Of a stretch of 64,000 nt of DNA, positions 56,366 through 64,000 are shown in pieces. How positions within the stretch are numbered: position 1 is the stretch's first letter; each line of letters starts with the position of its first letter. A program made the position numbers and the translations under genes. The notes beneath the pieces are model-generated. The model did not search any database. It worked only from the letters and a program-made list of their open reading frames with translations, and was not told the DNA's origin. Origin of the DNA: Schistocerca nitens (taxonomy: Eukaryota > Arthropoda > Insecta > Orthoptera > Acrididae); NCBI RefSeq assembly GCF_023898315.1, contig NC_064616.1, positions 288,823,205 to 288,887,204 of the forward strand. The letters run 5' to 3'.

Positions 56366-57959
56366 GTTGTATGAATTCATGTAAACGATACGCAAATAAC
56401 TAATAAATCGCAAGAGCGCACTGTGGTTGAAATACTCGAGGCTGACGTACACACACACATTCCAGACACGACGGTCACAGGAGCTTTTAGTTCAGGAGAG
56501 GCAAACACTGTATGCCAGGACGCCGGTCCCTTCAGAGGTTTTCACAGGGAGCTATCTACGTCGGCCGGCGGCCGCCTGTGGAGCAGACAGCGTGTGCCCG
56601 AGTGAAAGGGGGAACGATCCCGTGTTTGGCTTAAAAGCAAATTCCGCTACATTGTGTGGGAGCGCCCAACCTACGCATTCTTTACAAATATAGCACGCAG
56701 TTTCAAAGATTTTCACAGGGAGACAGCAAACGCCAAACGCCGATGCTACAGATTTCCGGATTGGTCACCTTAAACGAAACGTCATTCTCCCGTCTTAGAA
56801 GAGCAATGCTGATTGGCAGACGATATTTCTGACGCCTTGAGCTGAAGGAGTAATGGAAGAAACTGAGAGATATACCCCTTCATGTCTGGCGTGGAGAGGG
56901 GCCGTTCCGTTGTCGCTCTTGGAGCGAGAACAGGTAACGAGAGCGTGCGTGCTCGTACGTGTACTCAAAGAGCGAGGAACAAGTCTCTCCTCAGTACTTC
57001 ACTGGGAGAGCACCTCTGTCGAGAGCGAATCGGAGAGTGACTCAATATAGAGTCCTTGCGATTAAGCGTTGTTCACTGTGTTGGCCGCCACACTTATTGT
57101 GCGGTGTGAACGGACAGAGTTATATTTAAACGCCTGCGAGCGAATTTTTGAGTGGCATCGCGGTGGACTGGTTATCTGACCGGTGTACCACGCCAATAGT
57201 TAGACTAGGGGCGAATAGGAGTCCTTGACTTCATCAAGGCGTAGGGAGAGTTTGATTGCCGAAGGTCAATCCAGATAGAACGAGAGTTATCTTATTTGTC
57301 AGCAGCGAGCGGCGCAGAGAGCAGTCATCGCAGCTTACGGTATTGTGTGCTACAGATCTTGCGAGTCCCATATTTCCTCCACAACAGTACCCTTCACTGC
57401 ATTTCACACACGACAGCGTTGACCGTACCTAGCAACATTCTAACGGATAATTATTCAAGTTGAGTAGGCGCGGTTCTCAACCATTCTGCCAAGTCAATAA
57501 CAATCTTAGACTTTGTATAGAAATTTCATTAGCGAATCCTATCCTTCAGAGGTAACTTCACATTCCGAAAAGAACCCGGAAATAACGTGTTAAATTCATA
57601 ACTAAAAGTGCCATTGTGATTTCTCAGAATTTTTGCAAAATAAATAATAATTTTCGTTAGTTTCATGTTTTTCTTACACTAACTAGCACTACTCCAGTAC
57701 CCAAGTATCCCACTAGATACGTAAGAAATTTTGTGAATTTTTGTGTCATTTCCTTACAGCAGACGACTCCAGAAGATATTTATTGCTGAAAGTTTTTCAG
57801 GCATTTCTCTTTAGAACGTTAGGAGCGTCTGTCTGAATTCTGTAGTGGGGGGGGGGGGGTGGAAATTGCATCTTACAGTAGCCACAGGGTAAAGGGTACA
57901 TCTCAGATTAATCCGTTGCGCAGAATGACAGAATAGCACCCACACGCTCAAAACGTTGG
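56366..57959. other. unassigned; possible LTR
   Basis: GC-richer region with TATA-like tatatttaaacgcc at 57120, repeated gagcgaga-type motifs at 56930-57040, and a late polyadenylation-like aaataaataataa at 57640. This would fit a solo LTR or another Pol II promoter, but no matching second LTR, primer-binding site or TSD was found. A G run of about 13 lies at 57847. A splice-acceptor-like tttccttacag at about 57751 has no supporting exon. Confidence 0.3.
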
Positions 57960-58760
57960 TGGAACATGGGAACACGTAGTTATAGTCTGCCGAGACGCCC
58001 TATATTCAACAGTATGCGCAGAACGGTGTGCTGTGAAACACTTGGACCATTAACAGCATTGTACTCTGTCGTCAAATACACCATAGACAGCCACCTCTCC
58101 TGCTTTACTGAGTGGGCAAGCTGCCTACGTCCTCGTTCTGAAGTGACGTTTCCTCCTCCAATACCTACCTAGCCTACTGCTCGTGGCTTCACCGTCTTTC
58201 ACTCACTTTCCATAGATACTCAAAACAGTACCAGGTAGACAGCCGACCAGCTTGACCATTTCCGAGGTACTAGTTCCCAGGCGCTGGAGCATTACAATCT
58301 GCTCTTTGTCAAATTGGCTTTTTTCAGTGGATTTCCACATTTAAGGCCCATATCGTCACTAGAGTGATTCTTCCTTCATCACTGCTGCCCTTACATGCTT
58401 TCCTTGCTGCTTCACTGCTGCACACATATTGTCACCTCTGTGGCCGCTGAGGTCGACTGCAGGGGTATGTATCGATACTTTCGGAAAACTTCTAATTTTC
58501 GCTAGGTATAGTATGCTCGACGGATGTGACGTCGCTGGACTTCCGTCCGCCACGCAAAGGGGGTTGTATGGAGCAGACCTGTTCAGGAGGCAGCTACGCG
58601 AGCACGGGCGCTCACGCTCGCTCGCCACCTGGGTAGTGAGCGCTCGAGGTAAAACTCACCGGTCATACGTCATATGTAGCGCAGGGGAAGTGCAAAATGT
58701 GCGCTGTCTTCAGAGGAATGATTATGCGCTCCGTTCGCTGTAGCCTTAGACGCAGTCGTA
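57960..58760. other. unassigned, no gene seen
   Basis: 57960-58340 has the texture of an eroded antisense transposase, but no motif could be fixed. Open frames at 58359-58743 have no recognisable domain. Confidence 0.35.
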
Positions 58761-58762
58761 TA

Positions 58763-60118
58763 CAGGGTGGTCCATTGATCATGACCGGGCCAAATATCTC
58801 ACGAAATAAGCGTCAAACGAAAAAACTACAAAATATGAAACTTTTCTACCTTGAAGTGGGAAACCACATGGCGCTATGGTTGGCCCGCTGGCTGGCGCTG
58901 CCATAGGTCAAACGGATATCAACTGCGTTTTTTTAAATAGGAACCCCCATTTTTTATTACATATTCGTGTAGTACGTAAAGAAATATGAATGTTTTAGGT
59001 GGACCAATTTTTTCACTTTGTGATAGATGGCGCTGTAATAGTCACAAACATACGGCTCACAATTTTAGACAAACAGTTGGTAACAGGTAAGTTTTTTAAA
59101 TTAAAATACAGAACTTAGGTACGTTTGAACATTTTATTTCGGTTCCTACAATGTGATACACGTACCTTTGCGAACTTATCATTTCTGAGAACGCATGCTG
59201 TTATAGCGTGATTACCTGTAAATACCACATATAGTGGTGCATATTATGCCGGTTTACGTTACCGCTGTTGGTGAATGACGCATCGTCGCTAAATAGAACG
59301 CGTGCAAAAAATCTGTCATCGTCCCGCAGTTTCTCTTGTTCCCAGTGGCAGAACTGTACACGACGTTCAAAGTCGTCGCTATGCAATTCCTGGTGCATAG
59401 AAACATGGTACGGGTGCAATCTATGTTGATGTAGCATTCTCAACGCCGACGTTTTGAGATTCCCGATTCTCGCGCAATTTGTCTGCTAATGATGTGCGGA
59501 TTAGCCGCGACAGCAGCTAAAACACCTACTTGGGCATCATCATTTGTTGCAGGTCGTGGTTGACGTTTCACATGTGGCTGAACACTTCCTGTTTGCTTAA
59601 ATAACGTAACTATTCGGCGAACGGTCCGGACACTTGGATGATGTCGTCCAGGATACGGAGCAGCATACATAGCACACGCCCGTTGGGCATTTGGATCAGA
59701 ATAGCCATACATCAACACGATATCGACCTTTTCCGCAATTGGTAAACGGTCCATTTTAACACGGTTAATTTACCACGAAACAAATGCCGCCCGCACAGGC
59801 GGAATGTTACGTGATACCACGTACTTATACGTTTGTGACTATTGCTGCGCCATCTATCATAAAGCGAAAAAAGTGGTCCAACTAAAACATTCATATTTCT
59901 TTACGTACTACACGAATATGTAAGAAAAATTGGGGGTTCCTATTTAAAAAAAACGCAGTTGATATTCGTTTGACCTATGGCAGCGCCATCTAGATGGCCA
60001 ACCATAGCGCCATCTGGTTTCCCCATTCAAGCTAGACGAGTTTCGTTCTTTGTAGTTTTTTCGTTTGACGCTTATTTCGTCAGATATTTGGCCTGGTCAC
60101 TATCAATGTACCACCCTG
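58763..60118 (-). mobile_element. long-TIR DUF4817-type element, deleted inverted copy
   Basis: Same family as 21624-23697, opposite orientation. TIRs cagggtggtccattgatc and complement, TA at 58761-58762 and 60119-60120. The transposase starts MDRLPIAEKVDIVLMYGYSD at 59754, runs to RESGISK, and frameshifts where one A is lost from a run of A. It continues MRMLHQHRLHPYHVSMHQEL to LFSDDASFTNSGNVNRHNMH (first catalytic block, DE now DD) and then jumps to 3' non-coding sequence. An internal deletion of about 540 bp removes the second and third catalytic Asp. The copy lacks the SINE found in the sister element. Confidence 0.93.
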
Positions 60119-60120
60119 TA

Positions 60121-61452
60121 TACTCTTACTTAATACTGGAGTGCTTACAGTGGAAAGCAGCCCTTGTAAAGCAATGAAAAGCAGCATTATCGCCGATTTA
60201 GGAGTTTCAAAGCGAGCGTCAGAAACACTAGGATCAGTTTACAAGACGTCAGTGCAGGATGGCTCGGTACAGTTATAAATTACAGACCTAAAGCGAGCCA
60301 GGCAGTTGCGTGATAAATTTCGTAATAAAATAACTCTTGCAGACTCATAGAGAAATTTTCCTAATCATAAATTTCGGCAACTTCACAAGTTTGCAGCTAC
60401 TATTATGTTTACGTTTGGATCTTCATGTGCTAACAATTTTTTCCGCTGTCAAGGGAACGAAATCTGCCTACAGAAGCTCGCTCACAGATGGCAACTTAAA
60501 AGCTTATCATCGAATTAGCAGTTCTCAAAAAATGGTACTAAAAAGCAAAATAAGAAGAACTCATAGACATCCAGTCTTTTATGTATAACAGGTGAATAAA
60601 ATGGTCACTAAACACAAATTCATGTCAATCTGAACCTCGTCGGCAAACGACATCCATCATAAGGTTGCATTAGTTGTAAGAAACATCATGTTTCGTACTT
60701 TGCTGTCCCATTTTCTTCCCTCATCAATTGAAAGAAATGTGAGTTTCACTCCATTGTCATTTCTTATTAATGCAACAATTTTAGGAAATCAGTTTGCCAC
60801 GAAAGGCATTAGTAAGCCACAAGAAGCGATACATCTCCGTAGAACTAACATTAGCCGGCGTAGAACAAATTCGTTGAAAATTGTTTCTCATGCAGAGCTG
60901 CCTTGTTCACATTCCTCTTCCCACCCTTTTCCTTCCCATCTCCTTCCGCTGCTATTACTCAACGTGAGCGGGCCGTTTTCTGACTGCCGAAGCGTGAGCG
61001 CGAGCCAACTCGCACGAACAGATCGGTGAACAGGTCTGATATAGAGCACACTTGCGACATGCTATGAAATTCGGAGGCAGGACGCAGCGAGCGCTTGGTC
61101 AACGTCATACTTCATGCAGGTAATCTCTCAGCATTTACCTCAATAACCATGATACTGACAAATGAAGATTACTGTATATATAACTGTGCACTAATTAGTT
61201 CAAATGACAATGAATTGTTGTCCGTTTTTTTTTTCGGGTCTACTTTCAACAGCGCCCAACTTGCGGGCACAACTGTCTCTTTTGTCTGTTCAATAACGTG
61301 CCCTTCCATCTGCCACAGCGAGTGTCTGTGAACTTTGCTGATTCACATGATTCAAGTCAGTAATTTTCCCCAACGCAGAAGATTTATTTAACAGAAATCA
61401 GGTGTCAGTCTTTGAATAACTGTTAGGTAACCCACGCACGTTAAAGAGCCAC
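60121..61452. other. unannotated, no gene seen
   Basis: Open frames at 60337, 60688 and 61095 have no recognisable domain. Confidence 0.4.
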
Positions 61453-61466
61453 TTCCAGGACGGGGA

Positions 61467-61851
61467 AGACGACGGTTCAATCCCGCGTCCGGCCATCCTG
61501 ATTTAGGTTTTCCGTGATTTGCCTAAATCGCTTGCCGGCCGTTGTGGCCAAGCGGTGCTAGGCGCTTCAGTTTGGAACCGCGCGACCGCTACGGCCGCAG
61601 GTTCGAATCCTGCCTCCGGCATGGATGTGTGTAATGTCCTTAGGTTGGTTAGGTTTAAGTAGTTCTAAGTTCTAGAGGACTGATGACCTCCGATGTTAGG
61701 TCCCTTAGTGCTCAGAGCTAGCCCTAAATCGCTTCAGACAAATGCCGGGATGGTTCCTTTCACAGGGCCGACTTCCTTCCCCATCTTTCCATAATCCGAC
61801 GAGACCGATGACCTCGCTGTTTGGTCTCTTCCCCCAAATCAATCCAATCCA
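61467..61851 (+). mobile_element. SINE3 family, 5'-truncated, split by SINE1
   Basis: Starts GACGACGGTTCAATCCCGCG (B-box region), then CCATCCTGATTTAGGTTTTC. It is interrupted by SINE1 at 61534 and resumes CAGACAAATGCCGGGATGGT to GACCTCGCTGTTTGGTCTCT, with a tail of repeated aatcc. Flanked by the 14 bp sequence ttccaggacgggga. Confidence 0.85.
61534..61722 (+). mobile_element. SINE1 nested in SINE3
   Basis: Perfect 12 bp TSD cctaaatcgctt at 61522-61533 and 61723-61734. Intact B box. The 3' tail is shortened (GAGCTAG). Confidence 0.94.
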
Positions 61852-61865
61852 ATCCAGGACAGGGA

Positions 61866-62023
61866 TCGCACGGCTCCTCCCATCGGAGGTTCGAGTCCTC
61901 CCTCGGGTCTAGGTGTGTGTGTTGTCCTTAGCGTAAGTTAATTTAAGTTAAGTAGTGTGTAAGCTTAGGGACCCACGACCTCAGCAGTTTGGTCCCATAA
62001 GATCTTACCACAAATTTCCACAT
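61866..62023 (+). mobile_element. SINE2 family, 5'-truncated
   Basis: Begins in the head (GGAGGTTCGAGTCCTCCC, intact B box), then GTTGTCCTTAGCGTAAGTT and ACCTCAGCAGTTTGGTCCCA. It is bounded on each side by copies of ttccaggacgggga (61852-61865 with changes, and 62024-62037). Confidence 0.85.
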
Positions 62024-62141
62024 TTCCAGGACGGGGAGCTGCACCTGCCCTGGATAGAATCTGCTCGGTAAATTTACGACTAGGGTCAGTGCATCAGTTA
62101 ACCTGGATGTTGTTTTTTGTCGGTTTCCGACTTTTCCCTCG

Positions 62142-62368
62142 GATACACGATTTGCAAACGTTTATAAAACTTTCGCACACTGTCACCTGAATAACACTAC
62201 ATGCAAACAGTTGGGGTACACATATTCTGTTCCGTGGGGTAAACAGATGGCGAAAGGTAGGGCACTCGGACAGCCCTTGAAATTAATCATTCAAATCCGT
62301 TCATAGCTTTACCGATCTTGCATCGATGCGGGACAAAGGCACCACAAAAAGAAATAAGTCAGTGTTTG
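62142..62368 (+). mobile_element. SINE4-like, 3' part only
   Basis: Matches the reverse complement of 19607-19830: TACACGATTTGCAAACG, ACAGTTGGGGTACACAT, GACAGCCC, ATCCGTTCATA and GATGCGGGACAAAGGCAC. The tRNA-like head is absent. Confidence 0.65.
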
Positions 62369-64000
62369 AACGTTCAGCTCACGTGGTTATCCAACTTGTC
62401 AGACGGCTTTGTCCCTAGAGTCAGTGATTCAGTATGTAAAAGCAAACAAAAAGAAACTTTCAAATAATTAAGAGACTTTTATAAAACATAAAAAGAAGGA
62501 AACTTTCAAGACGAGTAATGATCCACTACCTGCTCCCGAACTTGACTTAGATTAATTATCACCTGGCACAATGTTGTTTACTCTGAAAGTTCCCCCTTTT
62601 TTTTTATCTTTCTCCTCAGTCGGCGAGAATCGCCTGCATTCAGTCTTCTCTCACAGCGCCGTCTTTCCTTTTGTGCCGTGCGGTTCTGCCTTGCGCGAAT
62701 TTTTAAAAATCCTGCCACTTTCTATGTGCGGTGCTGTCTGTTAGCGTGACGCCCCTGGCGGCTGTTTTCGCGAGCTGGCGCATGCAGCGGCCAGAGACGA
62801 AACGTCTTCTCTCTCGGGACGTGCTACAGTGCGTCGCTAGCGAGCAGTATGGATCGCCTCTTGCGGCTGCGGTGTAGTTCTCCTCTTTGTACCACCTTGA
62901 TGTATTAATGTGTAAACACTCCTACCAGAGTTGTAAAACTACCGTACGCTACCGCAGACTATCACAAGTAAGGGTAGAATACGGTAGTTTTTCTAGTAGC
63001 TTTGGTCAGTTAAGGTCGTAGCTGCGATAACTTTACGTTGGATGAGTTGCATACTTGTCGGCCGTTACGCTTTCTTTACGTATGCGATCAGCGTCTTACT
63101 AGATTCCTCTAAAATCTGGAAGCATTGAGCCGTCTAGAAACTGAGTGAGGATATATAAAGGGTCAGGTAACTTACGGAAGATTGTTGCTATATATTGTTA
63201 CCATCCTGCCTCTTACTTAAAAATAAACATTATACCTAATTATAACATAACTTAAATTTCCAATATTTAGTCCTGTTTTTATCCGAAAAATTTTGGTTTG
63301 TAACGTGAAAGAGAGGGATATTCGAGTAAAAATAAAGAGAACAATACAGATTTACCATACAGAGCTACAAAACGCAATGTCCCCAACAAAAAGATAAAAT
63401 AGAAAAAACACATAACAAAAATACATCATACATCACTTCAATACTTCGTCGAACTTACATAAAACGTGTATCTGTTACTCATAAAAAAATTTCACATTTA
63501 TCGATAACAACTCTCGCCTTTGATTATGATGAAGAACGTTTTGTTGAGTTCAAACTAACAACATTAATTATATACATTTATTATTGTGTTTGCGCATGTA
63601 ACCTGTACTTGCATCAAAAACAACTGCTTTGATTACGAAGAATCACAGAAGTTACATGGTCAACTAATTTTTATTACTTGTAAAAAGCAATTTATATTCT
63701 GTAAGGATATAAAATACACAATGGACGAACACTGAATGATGTGCGGGTCTAATTCCACGCAAAAAAGCAAAGAAACAAATAAAAAAAGATAAGTCGTCGG
63801 CTCCCATTTTCTCTCTTACACATTCATTAATGTTTCTTTCCCTATCAGTTCTACCAATAATTAGTACGTCATTTGTGTACCGAACCGTAGTTTTGATAGG
63901 TCACAGCTCTAGCTCCTACACACGCACGAATTTATCGGCCGACCGACAGACCGACCAATTTCACGTCCCGACCGATTGCACTCAGTGATTACAGCGCAGC
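62369..64000. other. unannotated; short GC-rich block
   Basis: 62640-62880 is GC- and CpG-rich (gcgagctggcgcatgcagcg, gtgcgtcgctagcgagcagt) in otherwise AT-rich DNA, followed by short open sequence only. It could be a promoter, an LTR or a first exon, but nothing decides between them. 63160-63800 is AT-rich. The end has a gaccgacc microrepeat at 63936. Confidence 0.4.

Noticed and set aside
62640-62880. CpG island promoter of a host gene
   Set aside because: Only about 240 bp, with no downstream open frame or splice pattern. Kept only as a remark.

Overview
This window reads as intergenic DNA from a very large, repeat-rich arthropod genome, most likely a grasshopper or locust (Orthoptera, Schistocerca-like). 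That assignment rests on recognising the dominant tRNA-derived SINE, here called SINE1. Its body, ending in GAGCCATTTGAACC, occurs about 15 times and I associate it with acridid genomes. The mix of mariner, Tc1, piggyBac, hAT, RTE and CR1/Jockey-like elements fits. I found no host protein-coding exon, no functional rRNA or tRNA gene, and no CRISPR or bacterial operon structure. Nearly everything I can explain is transposon or retroposon, much of it nested, and insertion order can be read from target-site duplications (TSDs).

Layout. 1-10 kb: an inverted pair of mariner fragments, a 5S-rRNA-derived SINE, a probable non-autonomous hAT element (3.2-7.3 kb) filled with SINEs, a Tc1 element and a LINE, then a decayed coding hAT transposase split by two SINEs. 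11.4-12.5 kb: a mariner with a SINE inside. 12.5-16.8 kb: AT-rich, no genes, one hammerhead-like motif. 16.9-18.2 kb: a 5'-truncated RTE LINE with clean TSDs. 18.7-23.8 kb: a diverged tandem array of about 145 bp units, interrupted by SINEs and by a nearly intact Tc1/mariner-superfamily element with 300 bp terminal inverted repeats (TIRs) and a DUF4817-type N-terminus. 26.0-27.3 kb: a nearly intact mariner. 27.9-28.6 kb: a fold-back element carrying hammerhead-ribozyme-like motifs in both arms. 29.7-33.1 kb: a Tc1 element split by a piggyBac element inserted at CTAA. 33.8-39.6 kb: a three-level nest (old Tc1, then a LINE, then an uninterrupted Tc1 and a SINE). 41-44 kb: a second RTE LINE with SINEs at both ends and a Tc1 remnant. 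44.5-47.7 kb: a second fold-back, a 469 bp tandem duplication and another LINE. 47.7-50.3 kb: a CR1-like LINE. 51-56 kb: a deleted DUF4817-type element and Tc1 elements with SINEs inside. 58.8-60.1 kb: a second, deleted and inverted copy of the 21.6 kb element. 61.4-62.4 kb: a dense SINE cluster with a triplicated target site.

Only one transposase reading frame, at 35833-36855 (340 aa, Tc1 type), is uninterrupted with its catalytic acidic residues and TIRs present. The most intriguing non-coding signals are the hammerhead-like motifs (strongest at 28006, 28465, 14714 and 44585/44819), the piggyBac insertion at CTAA instead of TTAA, head exchange between SINE subfamilies, and insertions that can be proved by an empty paralogous site within this same window.
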